The notes beneath the pieces were generated by a model that worked only from the letters and a program-made list of their open reading frames with translations, made no database searches and had not been told where the DNA came from. From positions 1,035,501-1,099,500 of the forward strand of contig NC_014836.1 in NCBI RefSeq assembly GCF_000177635.2: a DNA stretch of 64,000 bases, written 5' to 3'. The position numbers and the translations under genes were made by a program. The DNA comes from Desulfurispirillum indicum S5. GTDB taxonomy: Bacteria; Chrysiogenota; Chrysiogenetes; Chrysiogenales; Chrysiogenaceae. Positions 37,244 through 47,699 of the stretch are shown piece after piece (position 1 is the stretch's first letter; each line of letters begins with the position of its first letter).

Positions 37244-40200
37244 GTGGAGCAACCGGCCAAGGGGATCTATATTGTTGGTATTGGGGCCAGTGCCGGTGGT
37301 CTGGAAGCACTGCGTGCCCTGACTTCTCACCTGCCTGCCGATGGCGATATCGCCTATATCATTGCTCAACACCTCAGCCCCAGCCACCGCAGCATGCTGG
37401 TGTCCCTGCTGGCCAAGGAGTGCCTGCTGCCGGTACTGGAAGCTGTTGATGGAGCTGCCGTTGAAGCGGGACATATCTATATCACCCCTCCCAACTATGA
37501 TATCACCCTGACCGCCGATGAGAAAATCCGCCTGCGCCAGCCGGCGCAACCTATGGGCCCCAAGCCTTCGGTGGATACCCTGCTGTGCTCCCTGGCCGAA
37601 GTGAAAAAAGAGAAGGCCATCGCCATTATTCTTTCCGGCACCGGCTCCGATGGCTCGGTGGGCGTGCGTGCCATCAAGGCCGAGGGGGGCATCGTCATTG
37701 CCCAGGAACCTTCGACCGCCAAGTATGACAGCATGCCGAACGCGGCAATTTCCACTACCCATGTTGATCTGGTTTTGCCGCCGGAGCGCATCGGGCAGGA
37801 AGTTCCCGAAATATTCCGCTTTCCGGAAAAATTCCTGGTGGAAAAGCAGATCAAAAAGGCACCAGGGAATATTGACCGTATCTTCCGCATCCTCACCGAG
37901 CGTGGTGAGGTGGACTTTTCCGGCTACAAACTCACCACGTTGAACCGGCGCATTGAACGGCGTATGGCGGCCACACGGGTTACCAACCTCGGGGACTACG
38001 TCAGCCTGCTGGAAGAATCTGCCGACGAGTGGAAGCTGCTCTTCAAGGACATTCTCATCAGTGTGACGGCTTTTTTCCGCGACAGGGAGTCCTTTAACTC
38101 CCTGGAAAAGGCTCTGGAAAGCCTGGTGGCGAACAAACGCAATGGTGACAGTATCCGCGTGTGGGTGCCCGGCTGCGCCACCGGCGAAGAGGCCTACACC
38201 CTGGCCGTTATGCTGTGGGAGATCGTGCACCGCATGGGGAAAAAGTGCCATATGCAGATCTTTGCCACGGATATTGATACCGACGCACTGATGCACGCCC
38301 GCAAGGGGCTCTACTCCCAGGCACTACTGGAGGGCATGGAGCCGGCTTTGCTGGAGAAGTACTTTACCCGCAAAGGCTCCAGCTTTGAAGTTGCCAAATT
38401 CCTGCGGGAGATGATCGTCTTTTCCCGTCACAACCTCATTAAAGATCCCCCCTTCCTGCGTATCGACCTGATCAGTTGCCGCAACCTCCTGATCTACTTT
38501 ACTCAGCCACTGCAGAAGAAGGTGTTCTCGCTGTTCCACTACTCTCTGGCCCCCAAGGGCATCCTGTTTCTGGGGAAATCGGAATCCATCGGGGACAACG
38601 AAACGCTCTTTGCCTCTTTCCACGACAAAGCCAAAATTTACGAACGCAAAGGGGGGGTGAAGTCTCCCATCGTCAGCGGAAACGGCAACTATGCTCTGCT
38701 GCGTCGCAGTGCGACACCGGCACCCAAGCCGGCCAAAGAGTACCGCCTGGAAGATGCTCTGGCGCAGACGTGCCTGAAGCTTTTCTCCAAGTGCAGCATT
38801 GTGGTTGACTGCGAGTACAGCATCATCCATGTGCGAGGCGATGCTTCAAACTTCCTGACCCTGCCCAGTGGTGACTTCAGCGGCAATGCCCTGAAAATGC
38901 TGCCCCGTGAGCTGGGTATTGATCTGCGCGCTGCTGTTGGCAGGCTCTCTTCGGGCGATGTACCTCTTTTTCGGGGGAATCTGCATAAAATCCAGACGGG
39001 CAGCACCTGGAGCTACGTGCGCATTCTCGCGTCGCGGGTGGAGCACGAAGGTGAAGCGGTGGGGTACTTTCTCATTGTGCTGGAGGAAGAGGATAATGCC
39101 TTTGCCCTGCAGCATTGTCCTGTCGAAAGTGTCAGTGAAGACGGACATGTCCAGATACAGGAGCTGCAGCACGAGCTGATTTCCAGCAAGGAGCATCTGC
39201 AGACGGTAATTGAGGAGCTTGAAACCTCCAATGAGGAACTGCAGTCACTGAACGAAGAGCTGCAGTCGGCCAATGAGGAATTGCAGTCTTCCAACGAGGA
39301 GCTTGAGACCACCAACGAAGAGCTGCAGTCCACAAACGAGGAACTCAGTTCCGCCTATGCCGAACTGAAAGTAGTCTACGACGAGAAGGAAAGCCAGCGC
39401 CTCGAGCTGGTGAACAAGACCCATGAGCTCCAGGAATCCCAGCAGGTGCTGGAGGTTCGACAGAACTTCATTACCGGCATTATGCAGACAAGCCCGGTGG
39501 GCATACTGCGCATCGACCGCGATCGCAAAATAGACTTTATCAATGCCTATGCTGAAAAGCTGCTCGGCTTCGCGGAACACTCCCTGCTGGGGAACAGCTA
39601 CCACGTGGTGGAATCGTTGCTCAAAAGCCTTGATGCAAAAAAACTCACCGCTGAGCAAAAACCCCTGGCCTGCGCCCTGAAAAACAAACGAACCCTGCAT
39701 AATCTGGAATACGCGGTCAGCGCGTTGACTGATGTGGCGCGCACGCTGTCCATCAGCATCACGCCGAACTTCTCTCCGGGGGGGATCTTTGAGAGTGCGG
39801 TGCTGGCACTGGTGGATATCACCGAGAAAAAGCGGATTGAAAGAGAGCTCAAACAGAAACAGACCGAGCTGGAATTCATCAACCATAATCTGGAGAAACG
39901 CGTCAACGAGGAAGTGCAGCGACGCATGAATCGGGAAACGCTCATCAACGCCATCTACGACGAAGCCAATGTGGCTATTGGTATTACCGATACCAAAGCC
40001 CGCATTATTCACGCCAACAAAGCTTTCTGTACCACTTTTGGCTACACCTATGACGAGATCATCGGCCAGTCTTTCCTGGTACTGGTGCCGCCAAATCGCC
40101 AGCAGGCCTATCGACAGAAGCACCGCTCCCTGATGGAGAGCCAGGATCAGGATCGCGCTGTGGAGCGGGTCATGCGCCACAGGAACGGCGCCACGCTGGA

Positions 40201-41089
40201 GGTGCTCGTCAGCCGCAAAGCCATTATCACCGAAGACAGCACACCGGCGCTCCTGAGTATCATTACCGATATCACCTCCATGAAGCGCATCCAGCGAGAA
40301 AAGGAGCAGCAGGAGAAAATACTGATCCAGCAGACTAAAATGGCTGCCATGGGCGAAATGGTCAGTGCCATCGCGCACCAGTGGCGGCAGCCGCTGAATG
40401 TGGTGGGCATGCTGGTGCAGGATATCCGCGACTCCTATCGCTACGGAATGCTGGATCAGGGCTCCCTTGACGTGAAAGTGCAGCGCACCATGGAGACCAT
40501 CCGCTTCATGTCCGACACCATTGACGACTTTCGCAACTTCTTCATCCCCGATAAGGAAAAGGAGCGTTTTGACGTCATGGAAAGCCTGCGGCAGGTGGCA
40601 CACATGCTCTCCAGTCAGATGCGCTCCCACAATGTGGTTCTCTATCGTCAGCACGTGCGCAGCGGAAAGTGTGTTCCCCTGCTGGAAGACAAGAGCAGGA
40701 GCAGCGCTCCGTACCTGGTCACCGGATACCCCAATGAATTTAAGCAGGTGCTGTTTAACCTGCTCAATAACTCCCGCGATGCCATTATGCAGCATCGGCT
40801 GGACCACGATGGACAGCCCCAGGATGGCAGCATTCATGTCAGTATCAGTCGTCAGGGTCGAGGCAGGCTGATCATCAGGATCGTCGATAACGGGGGCGGT
40901 ATCGACCCGGAAGTCTTGCCGCGCATTTTTGAACCGTACTTTACCACCAAGGACCAGACGAAAGGCTCAGGCATTACCGGAACCGGAATCGGCCTCTATA
41001 TGGCGAAAATCATTGTCCAGGATAACATGGGTGGAAAGATCAGCGCGCGAAGTATTGATGGTGGGGCAGAATTTACCATTGAACTTTAG
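37244..41089 (+). CDS. CheB-CheR-PAS-PAS-histidine kinase fusion
   Basis: A 1281-residue sensor with GTG start and GGGAGG upstream. Domains: CheB (about 8-195; GASAGG, AQHLSP, GTGSDGS), CheR (about 205-460; VPGCATGEEAY), a linker, and a coiled coil of heptads (about 640-730). Two PAS domains (about 745-865 and 905-1025), a HisKA-type helix pair (H in SAIAHQWRQPL, about 1045) and HATPase (about 1160-1281, GTGIGLYMAK) follow. A single-receiver regulator follows 49 bp later, its likely phosphorylation partner. It is paralogous to 7424-10876, but the kinase halves differ in type. Confidence 0.93.
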   Translation: MEQPAKGIYIVGIGASAGGLEALRALTSHLPADGDIAYIIAQHLSPSHRSMLVSLLAKECLLPVLEAVDGAAVEAGHIYITPPNYDITLTADEKIRLRQPAQPMGPKPSVDTLLCSLAEVKKEKAIAIILSGTGSDGSVGVRAIKAEGGIVIAQEPSTAKYDSMPNAAISTTHVDLVLPPERIGQEVPEIFRFPEKFLVEKQIKKAPGNIDRIFRILTERGEVDFSGYKLTTLNRRIERRMAATRVTNLGDYVSLLEESADEWKLLFKDILISVTAFFRDRESFNSLEKALESLVANKRNGDSIRVWVPGCATGEEAYTLAVMLWEIVHRMGKKCHMQIFATDIDTDALMHARKGLYSQALLEGMEPALLEKYFTRKGSSFEVAKFLREMIVFSRHNLIKDPPFLRIDLISCRNLLIYFTQPLQKKVFSLFHYSLAPKGILFLGKSESIGDNETLFASFHDKAKIYERKGGVKSPIVSGNGNYALLRRSATPAPKPAKEYRLEDALAQTCLKLFSKCSIVVDCEYSIIHVRGDASNFLTLPSGDFSGNALKMLPRELGIDLRAAVGRLSSGDVPLFRGNLHKIQTGSTWSYVRILASRVEHEGEAVGYFLIVLEEEDNAFALQHCPVESVSEDGHVQIQELQHELISSKEHLQTVIEELETSNEELQSLNEELQSANEELQSSNEELETTNEELQSTNEELSSAYAELKVVYDEKESQRLELVNKTHELQESQQVLEVRQNFITGIMQTSPVGILRIDRDRKIDFINAYAEKLLGFAEHSLLGNSYHVVESLLKSLDAKKLTAEQKPLACALKNKRTLHNLEYAVSALTDVARTLSISITPNFSPGGIFESAVLALVDITEKKRIERELKQKQTELEFINHNLEKRVNEEVQRRMNRETLINAIYDEANVAIGITDTKARIIHANKAFCTTFGYTYDEIIGQSFLVLVPPNRQQAYRQKHRSLMESQDQDRAVERVMRHRNGATLEVLVSRKAIITEDSTPALLSIITDITSMKRIQREKEQQEKILIQQTKMAAMGEMVSAIAHQWRQPLNVVGMLVQDIRDSYRYGMLDQGSLDVKVQRTMETIRFMSDTIDDFRNFFIPDKEKERFDVMESLRQVAHMLSSQMRSHNVVLYRQHVRSGKCVPLLEDKSRSSAPYLVTGYPNEFKQVLFNLLNNSRDAIMQHRLDHDGQPQDGSIHVSISRQGRGRLIIRIVDNGGGIDPEVLPRIFEPYFTTKDQTKGSGITGTGIGLYMAKIIVQDNMGGKISARSIDGGAEFTIEL

Positions 41090-41138
41090 TCATTTTCCCA
41101 GTATAGACCCTTATAACCCGTGCAAAGGATGCCAACAC

Positions 41139-41504
41139 ATGAATAATGTCACCATGCTTATCTGTGAAGATGAACCCATAATACGAGAGATTATGCACAG
41201 CTTCTTCTCAAGGCGCGCACGGGAGGCCTTTGTGGCATGCGATGGGAAGGAGGGGCTGGAGATGTTCACCAGCCATCGGCCCGACATCGTGTTGACAGAC
41301 CTGAAAATGCCCGTCATGGATGGCATCCGGCTGGCCCGTCACATCAAGGAAACTTCCACCACCCCCATCATCATGATCTCCGCCCACAACGAGAAGGAAC
41401 TCCTGCAGGAAGCTACCCGTGCAGGAGTAGATCAGTTTCTCTTCAAGCCTATCGATCTTGAAGAAGCCGCACAGTTGATAGAAAAGGTTCTCGCGGAACG
41501 CTGA
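41139..41504 (+). CDS. Single-domain response regulator
   Basis: A 121-residue CheY-like receiver with all key residues: CEDEP (acidic pair), DIVLTDLKMP (phospho-aspartate about residue 52), ISAHNE and FKPID. There is no output domain. AAGGA precedes the ATG; the frame is open upstream only because it overlaps the end of the kinase gene. Probably acts with the adjacent CheB-CheR-kinase. Confidence 0.92.
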   Translation: MNNVTMLICEDEPIIREIMHSFFSRRAREAFVACDGKEGLEMFTSHRPDIVLTDLKMPVMDGIRLARHIKETSTTPIIMISAHNEKELLQEATRAGVDQFLFKPIDLEEAAQLIEKVLAER

Positions 41505-41563
41505 CCGACACCAGATATGCAGCGGGTCACTTCTGTCGCGCGTAGCACCGCGCGTGGCATTCC

Positions 41564-41908
41564 CTATCCCGAGCGGAAGAGAAAGTACACCGCTCCCACC
41601 AGACACAGCCCCGCCCACAGAAAATCCAGTTTGAGTGGCTGACGCATGTAGAAAAGAGCAAAGGGGACGAACACCGAAAGGGTGATGACCTCCTGCAGGA
41701 TTTTCAGCTGCGCCAGGCTGAGCTCCGTATAGCCGATGCGGTTGGCCGGAACCTGCAGCAGGTACTCGAACAACGCAATGCCCCAGCTGATCAGTGCCGC
41801 GATATACCACTTGTGGCCGCTGAGATTTTTCAGATGGGCATACCAGGCAAAAGTCATGAACACATTGGAAAGAATCAGCAGAAAAGACGTCTGCAAAAGA
41901 ACGGGCAT
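41564..41908 (-). CDS. DMT-superfamily protein DUF486
   Basis: A 114-residue inner-membrane protein with four hydrophobic helices; the family signature NVFMTFAWYAHLK and RIGYTELSLAQLKILQEVITL is clear. Related to small drug/metabolite transporters, with unknown substrate. I chose ATG 41908 (GGGGGTG upstream); the longer frame to 41974 adds a non-membrane segment without support. Confidence 0.85.
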   Translation of the reverse strand: MPVLLQTSFLLILSNVFMTFAWYAHLKNLSGHKWYIAALISWGIALFEYLLQVPANRIGYTELSLAQLKILQEVITLSVFVPFALFYMRQPLKLDFLWAGLCLVGAVYFLFRSG

Positions 41909-41984
41909 GGCACACCCCCGCCGGAAGAAATGAATTGCTGATGAGCACATACTCCCGGCCAGGCGATTTGGCAAGCTGAAAGTG

Positions 41985-43274
41985 TCAGCGCAGACCGAAG
42001 GGGAGATTCAGGGGCATGGGAGTGCCATTGATAAAGAGAATCCCCTGCTCCAGCTGGGCATCAATGTGGTAGTTGCTCTCCTCCATCCTGATGATGCCCT
42101 GAGCCATCAGCAGGTGCAGCAGGATTGCTGTTTCCATATCAAGGACAGTCACCAGATCCGCCGGCAGACTCAGGTTGAAATGGGCCTTGATCTCGTCGCT
42201 GAACTGCAGCAGGTCGAAGTAGTCTTCTTCGAAGGGGGGGATGTCCAGCAGGAAGTTTCCTCTGAGGGTGCCAAACTCAGTGGCCAGCGAAAAATCCGGG
42301 CTTTCCAGCTGGGCGCCGTCGCCCATGGCCAGCAGCAGGTAGTGCAGGAAGTCCTGCTCCAGAGTGTGACTTCCCACATTGAGACCATTGTCAATGGCAG
42401 CAAAGAAGTCGTTCAGGTGTGCCGTCTTCAGGTTGCGCAGCTCCAGCTCCACAGCAGCGGGCCCAATCTCCATGCCTTCCAGGCTTCCCTTTTCCACTGC
42501 CAGCATAAAGCTGAAATCCAGGGAATCATTGGCTGTTGATCGGGCATCAAACGTGTAGAGGATCTGTGACATGTTCGCGGGCTCCCCTTCAGCCGCGGAA
42601 AGCTGAATGAACGCGATTTCCGCGGACTGCTGCCCCTCGAACAGGTATGGAGTCATGCGCGACTGGTCGAATATGATCACCAGTTTGCCCATTTCCAGCA
42701 GCTCGTCCCCGGCCATGATATAGAGCTCGTCAAGCTCACTTGTTCCCCTGAAGGAGTTCATGTCGCTGGAGATATCCATGCTCAGAAGGAACTTCCCGCT
42801 CTGCAGCAGAAAAGTTTCCATGCCGTGTTCAGTATAGGACAGCGACAGTTGCGGAATCGTCAGCTGCAGGGCCGTCTGCCCATGGAGGCTGGTGTTCGTC
42901 AGCAGCAAAGCGTTTTCGCCTTCCGGAAAGAAATTCTGGGGGTTTTCACGCCCGCCGGGATAAAAAGTGCTGCGGCTCTTCACCCCGCTCAATCCATGGC
43001 TTACTTTGCTGTGGACCTCGATATAGGGAGAAAAGAAATGGGAAAGTGCATCGCGCAGATCTGGATCAATCACTTCTATGCGGCTGTGGATGGTGCTGCT
43101 GAGCCAGCCCCGCTGGTAACTGACCGTTGAAACCTGATATTCATTGGAGGAAAGGGTGGAATCCACCGCCTGTTGGTAGTACTGGGAGAACACTCCGCCG
43201 CTGTAATAGGGAACTGCCAGGGCGACAGCGACGATGGCGGCTGTCAGTAAGAGTATGACAAAGAATTTCTTCAT
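41985..43274 (-). CDS. YdgA-like DUF945 family protein
   Basis: A 429-residue exported or membrane-anchored protein. The N-terminal helix (MKKFFVILLLTAAIVAVALAV) is followed by PYYSGG and YQRGWLSST, hallmarks of DUF945 (YdgA), and by repeated beta-strand segments (ELYIM, AVELELRNL, FLLDIPPF). Function unknown in the family. ATG 43274 fits the signal; the open frame reaches 43367 without a better start. The 200 bp to mnmH shows no clear feature. Confidence 0.82.
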   Translation of the reverse strand: MKKFFVILLLTAAIVAVALAVPYYSGGVFSQYYQQAVDSTLSSNEYQVSTVSYQRGWLSSTIHSRIEVIDPDLRDALSHFFSPYIEVHSKVSHGLSGVKSRSTFYPGGRENPQNFFPEGENALLLTNTSLHGQTALQLTIPQLSLSYTEHGMETFLLQSGKFLLSMDISSDMNSFRGTSELDELYIMAGDELLEMGKLVIIFDQSRMTPYLFEGQQSAEIAFIQLSAAEGEPANMSQILYTFDARSTANDSLDFSFMLAVEKGSLEGMEIGPAAVELELRNLKTAHLNDFFAAIDNGLNVGSHTLEQDFLHYLLLAMGDGAQLESPDFSLATEFGTLRGNFLLDIPPFEEDYFDLLQFSDEIKAHFNLSLPADLVTVLDMETAILLHLLMAQGIIRMEESNYHIDAQLEQGILFINGTPMPLNLPFGLR

Positions 43275-43478
43275 GATCGGCAACTCCATCTTCGCTGCAG
43301 TGTGCGTTATTAAAAGCCCGGCTGAGCCGTTTTCGCTTTGGTCACCCTTTCCCGGGCAAATTTGCATGAATATGGCGGAAAAGGTTCTTCAGCAGCTTCT
43401 TCGGCACTTATCGCACTGAATTCCCCTCAGGTCAACCCGTGAGTTATGGAGTGACGAAAAAACAGGGGAGACTGGCAT

Positions 43479-44621
43479 TCAGCAAGGAAGCACACGAGTA
43501 TGATGACGCTGCTGCGCGGACATCGCCAGAAACTCCAGCACCTGCTCAGCCGGGCCACGGAAGAGCACACGGGAAGCCGCGCGCTCCATCTGGTAATCGT
43601 ACATGGGGTCGTAGTATTCGCTGAGCATGATACGCACCCACTCGCGGTGGGCAGCCGGTATCCCGATCGCTTCCTGGGAAACCATGGCCCGGTCAAAGGC
43701 TTCAGCCACGCGGCCATAGCGCTCCATGCCCAGGCGTTTGCGGATGCGGTGGAAGTTGGCGTGCATCCAGGTCTTCCAGCGCTGGCAATCCAGATCCCCT
43801 GACTCAGCGTATCGCTGCTGGGATTCGGTCACGTACTCCTGCACCGTACGCTCAATGCGCTCTTCCAGCGAGGATTCCACCACAACCCGTGCAGCGTTTT
43901 TCAAGACCTCGAAAAAAGGCGCCGGAATGTTCACCGCTCCCACCGCCTGGCTTTCATCCTCGAAGATGACCTGGCCAGGTTGACGGTGCAGCAGCTGAAT
44001 CAGCTTCCAGGCCAGGCGGTTTTCAAAATCGATCTGACTTGGCTGGGGAGTGAGATAGCGACCGAAAGCGGAGCCGCGATGGTGGGCGATATCCTCCAGA
44101 TCAATGGCATGCTCCATCTGGCGGATGAGAATGGTCTTGCCCGTGCCCGTGCGCCCCGCCAGCACCAGCGGGAGAGCCCTGGCCGCAAAATGCGCGGGGA
44201 TCTCCTGTTCCAGCTGCTCCAGCAGATAGCGGCGCAGCGCCTTGTAGCCGCCTTCAAGGCGGGGAATCACTATCCCGTGATGGTCAAAGAGCCACTGCTG
44301 GGAAATCTGGGAGCGCATGCCACCGCGAAAGCAGTAGAGCAGCGCGTTTTCATGGGTGCGCGTGAACTGCGCCCAGGCATCAATACGCGGTGCCCGCACC
44401 TGCGCATTGACCAATCGGTGACCCAGCGCCACCGCCGCCTCGTGGCCTTCGTGTGTATAGCAGGTGCCAACCAGACGCCGCTCCTCATCGTTCATGAGAG
44501 GCAGATTCACCGCACCGGGAAAGGCGCCACGCGCGAACTCCACCGGAGCCCGCACGTCAATCAGGGGTATATCCCCCAGAATAATGGAGCGGAAATCCGC
44601 TGTCAGTGGCAAGTAGCTCAT
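43479..44621 (-). CDS. mnmH: tRNA 2-selenouridine synthase
   Basis: MnmH (SelU/YbbB) replaces sulfur by selenium at the wobble uridine of certain tRNAs, using selenophosphate. The 380-residue product has a rhodanese domain (about 1-140) with catalytic cysteine in [13 protein letters not shown], and a P-loop domain with GRTGTGKT (about 170). Its ATG overlaps the selD stop by four bases, so donor and user of selenophosphate are coupled. A Cys rather than Sec sits at the active site. Confidence 0.93.
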   Translation of the reverse strand: MSYLPLTADFRSIILGDIPLIDVRAPVEFARGAFPGAVNLPLMNDEERRLVGTCYTHEGHEAAVALGHRLVNAQVRAPRIDAWAQFTRTHENALLYCFRGGMRSQISQQWLFDHHGIVIPRLEGGYKALRRYLLEQLEQEIPAHFAARALPLVLAGRTGTGKTILIRQMEHAIDLEDIAHHRGSAFGRYLTPQPSQIDFENRLAWKLIQLLHRQPGQVIFEDESQAVGAVNIPAPFFEVLKNAARVVVESSLEERIERTVQEYVTESQQRYAESGDLDCQRWKTWMHANFHRIRKRLGMERYGRVAEAFDRAMVSQEAIGIPAAHREWVRIMLSEYYDPMYDYQMERAASRVLFRGPAEQVLEFLAMSAQQRHHTRVLPC

Positions 44622-45658
44622 GAGCCCGTCACTTCAACCAGAAGCGAACGGCGGGGAACCGTGCAGCCGATGGACTGCAGCTGCAGCCCCTCCTGGCGTG
44701 CAACACTCTGGAAAGCCTCCACGCAGGAGCGCTCCGCCGCCACCAGCAGGCCACCCGAAGTCTGAGGATCGCAGAGAATGCCCCGCTGCACATCGCTCAG
44801 GGACGAAACATGGTGACCATAGCTGTTGAAGTTCTTGGTCGTGCCGCCGGGCATGCAGCCAAGGCCCAGGTAGTGGTGAACCTGAGGCAGCACCGGAACA
44901 TCGTCAAAACGGACCTCCGCACTGATGCCGCTGCCCTCGCAGATTTCCACCAAATGCCCCAGCAGGCCAAAGCCCGTCACATCCGTCATGGCTCGAACCC
45001 CCGGCAGACGGGAAAACGCCTCACCCGCGCGGTTGAGAGTACACATGGCATCAATGGCCACCTGCAGATGGGCCGGATCGACCAGCTTCTTCTGCTTCTG
45101 AGCCGTGGAGAGAATACCAATACCCAGCGGCTTGGTCAGGAAGAGCTCACAGTCGGCAATCGCCGTATCGTTACGCTTCAGATGGGCATTCTCCACCAGC
45201 CCCGTCACCGCCAGGCCGAATATGGGCTCCGGCGAATCAATGGAATGACCACCCGCCAGAGGAATACCCGCCGCCGCACAGGCAAAGCGCCCTCCTTCAA
45301 CCACCTGCTGCCCCACCGCCACCGGCACCTTGTTTACCGGCCAACCGAAAATGGCAATGGCCATCAGGGGACGACCCCCCATGGCGTAAATATCGCTGAT
45401 GGCATTGGTGGCCGCAATACGCCCGAAAGTGAACGCATCATCCACAATGGGCATGAAAAAATCCGTCGTACTCAGCACCGACGAACCATTCCCCAAGTCA
45501 AAGGCCGCCGCATCATCCTTGCTGCTGTTGCCCACCAGCAGACCGGGAAACAGTGGCAACTCCTGGGAAGATTGCAGAATCTGATCCAGCAACGCCGGGG
45601 AAATCTTGCAGCCGCAGCCGGCACCGTGGCTGTATTCAGTAAGCTTTACAGAATCCAT
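44618..45658 (-). CDS. selD: Selenide, water dikinase
   Basis: A 346-residue enzyme that makes selenophosphate from selenide and ATP. The flexible N-terminus [13 protein letters not shown] carries the catalytic Cys (no selenocysteine here) and the nearby lysine. The AIRS-like fold includes [22 protein letters not shown] and [14 protein letters not shown]. First gene of the selD-mnmH pair. The 174 bp upstream show no obvious regulatory signal. Confidence 0.96.
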   Translation of the reverse strand: MDSVKLTEYSHGAGCGCKISPALLDQILQSSQELPLFPGLLVGNSSKDDAAAFDLGNGSSVLSTTDFFMPIVDDAFTFGRIAATNAISDIYAMGGRPLMAIAIFGWPVNKVPVAVGQQVVEGGRFACAAAGIPLAGGHSIDSPEPIFGLAVTGLVENAHLKRNDTAIADCELFLTKPLGIGILSTAQKQKKLVDPAHLQVAIDAMCTLNRAGEAFSRLPGVRAMTDVTGFGLLGHLVEICEGSGISAEVRFDDVPVLPQVHHYLGLGCMPGGTTKNFNSYGHHVSSLSDVQRGILCDPQTSGGLLVAAERSCVEAFQSVARQEGLQLQSIGCTVPRRSLLVEVTGS

Positions 45659-45832
45659 GGGAACTCCTGATAGTAAATTGACTGGGAAAATGGAGATTGG
45701 TGTGAGATTAGCGCCTTCCTTAAAATACCAGCGACCGTTATTCTAACCTTGTGGGTTATTGTAAAATAGTGGGAGTCAGGTATGACACGAGAAAATCCTG
45801 GCATTTTGCGACCTGATGCTCTGCATTTCCCG

Positions 45833-46396
45833 TTACTCTACGGCTCCAGTGAGTTTCCTGATACCATCCAACAGTTGATTGAAGCTGTGGGAGCGGTTTC
45901 CCTCAAGCGACAGTGTTTGCCCGATAGCGCATGATCCTGATATCTTCTGATAGGATTGCGCCAACCGCTTGAGTTCCTGGCTCGCATTATTCAGACGATC
46001 AGGATTGCGATACTTGGCGTTATTTTGTTGTCCAGACAATCTTGAAGGGCCAATGGCTTTGGCTACGGCGTTCAGATCGCCGAGATAAAAGCTCTCCAGC
46101 TCATGACACGCAATGCGGACGACAGCATCCGGGCGTCCCGCGCTGTGGCAAATGCTCAGCAGCTTTGCCTTGATCTCTTTGCAGTCACCAGAGTCCTGAT
46201 CTCTCATGACCAGAAATCTGGCCTCAGGATTTTGCCAGGCACGCAACCGAAGCGGCAACCGTTTTTCCAGATCCTGTTTGCCCTCAAATACTATATAGCG
46301 CACTTGTACACGGGGATTATCCAAAAGCCGGGGAATTAATCCTTCGAGCATAGCCTTGGCTGATGGCTCTTCATGAAAAAACACCAGCTCGGTCAT
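45833..46396 (-). CDS. DUF4276 protein (TOPRIM-like)
   Basis: A 187-residue protein of the DUF4276 type. Visible residues fit a TOPRIM-like nuclease fold: E in FFHEEPSAKAML near the N-terminus, DxD in VMRDQDSGDC (about residues 63-72) and acidic HELESFYLGD (about 98-107). Its ATG overlaps the stop of the AAA ATPase gene by four bases, so the two form a functional pair. ATPase plus TOPRIM-like pairs resemble split OLD-type nucleases and RloAB/AbiL-like defence modules (inference). Last gene of a four-gene accessory cluster. Confidence 0.78.
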   Translation of the reverse strand: MTELVFFHEEPSAKAMLEGLIPRLLDNPRVQVRYIVFEGKQDLEKRLPLRLRAWQNPEARFLVMRDQDSGDCKEIKAKLLSICHSAGRPDAVVRIACHELESFYLGDLNAVAKAIGPSRLSGQQNNAKYRNPDRLNNASQELKRLAQSYQKISGSCAIGQTLSLEGNRSHSFNQLLDGIRKLTGAVE

Positions 46397-47583
46397 TGTG
46401 GATCCACCCCTGGGAAGAGTCCTTCTTTCCAGAGATACCCCATCTGGTCACCTTCCTCCATAAATGCCCTGATTTGCGCGTTATCTTGAGCGCGACAAAT
46501 ATTGGTATAACCATCTTTTTTGACCAGCCAGTAAACTTCTTCCAGTCTTACCGCATTGAGGAAATCGGGGGAGTGGCTGGATACCATTACCTGGCCACCT
46601 CGCTCCGTATAGGCGCGAAATTCCTCGGCAAGTTCCCACAGCAATTTTGGATAGAGTTGGTTTTCCGGCTCTTCGATGCAAAGCAGTGGATGAGGTTCTG
46701 GATCGTACAGGAGCACGAGATAGGCAAACATCTTAATGGTTCCATCAGACACATACCGGTCGATGAAGGGATCTTTAAAGGTGCTGTCCTGAAAGTTCAG
46801 AATCAGACGTCCATCCTCAGTTAATACGGGTTTAACCTGGCTTTCGCCGGGAACCCTGTGTTTCATGGCATCAACGATTTTTTCAAAAATGTCGGGGTGA
46901 TTTTCAAAGATATTGCGCGCTACGAGCTGCAGGTTATCACCCGAAACAGACAGATGCTCGTACTCGCCAATAGCGTCCTTACTCCCCCTGGCAAGATTGA
47001 TGTGAAAGTCGGACACATGCCAGTTTTCAATCAGTTGGCGAAAAGCATTGGCCGCCTTGAAACGCTCGAACTGGCCAAGACCCTTTACCGCCAGAGCGTC
47101 CTTGCCAACACTTTGCTCCTCTCGGTCCAGTTCTTCATCCTGCTTGTCAAAGGCTTCCTCGTTGGTGATGGCGTAACCCTTACCCTGATTGAAATGCAAG
47201 AAGTGATAAGGCGAACCATAACGACCGCGTTTATAGCGCAGCAATTCACGGCGCACAACTACCTGCCTATTCTCCAGGCCTATCTCAATCAGGTAGGTCA
47301 CGAGGCGTTCGACATTGGCAATACTCATACGGAACTTGATTTCAAGCTCAATAGACTCCGTATCCGCAACACCTCTGCTCAGCACCTCACGGAATCCACC
47401 ACGCACCTGCAGGGCCTGCTTGACGTTAAAGGTCAGACAGTCTTTCAGAAAACCGAAGACATCAAACAATGTGGACTTGCCGCTTCCATTGGCCCCCACC
47501 ACTACGCAAAATCGAGGCAACTTTTTCATTTCAGCATTGCGAAAGCTTTTAAAGTTTTTTATGCGAATGCTTTCTATCAGCAT
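46393..47583 (-). CDS. AAA_21-type ATPase (OLD/RecF-like)
   Basis: A 396-residue ABC-like ATPase. It begins IESIRIKNFKSF, then Walker A GANGSGKS (about residues 30-37), a long coiled insertion, a signature-like region YVSDGTIKMFAYL, Walker B LLCIEEPENQL and switch histidine SSHSPDFL. This build is shared by RecF/SMC-like and OLD-family ATPases. I chose ATG 47583 (GGAGG eight bases upstream) over 47598. It is translationally coupled to the DUF4276 gene, and both likely act in anti-phage or anti-plasmid defence (inference). Confidence 0.85.
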   Translation of the reverse strand: MLIESIRIKNFKSFRNAEMKKLPRFCVVVGANGSGKSTLFDVFGFLKDCLTFNVKQALQVRGGFREVLSRGVADTESIELEIKFRMSIANVERLVTYLIEIGLENRQVVVRRELLRYKRGRYGSPYHFLHFNQGKGYAITNEEAFDKQDEELDREEQSVGKDALAVKGLGQFERFKAANAFRQLIENWHVSDFHINLARGSKDAIGEYEHLSVSGDNLQLVARNIFENHPDIFEKIVDAMKHRVPGESQVKPVLTEDGRLILNFQDSTFKDPFIDRYVSDGTIKMFAYLVLLYDPEPHPLLCIEEPENQLYPKLLWELAEEFRAYTERGGQVMVSSHSPDFLNAVRLEEVYWLVKKDGYTNICRAQDNAQIRAFMEEGDQMGYLWKEGLFPGVDPQ

Positions 47584-47699
47584 AATGCTTTCCTCCAAAT
47601 CCTCTATCTGCGGTGTTTCAAATCGAGGCGAGTGTCATGTGGCGCCAGTTGCAGCTAAATTCCCAACGGTATGGTAGATTCCTGATATATTCATCAATA

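Noticed and set aside
39175-39355. 21-bp periodic repeats that look like a tandem or CRISPR-like array
   Set aside because: They encode the heptad coiled coil NEELQS of the CheB-CheR-kinase; the same occurs at 8630-8830 on the other strand. There are no spacers.
41208-41948. 246-codon minus-strand ORF across the receiver and DUF486 genes
   Set aside because: It overlaps two genes with clear families on both strands and matches nothing itself.
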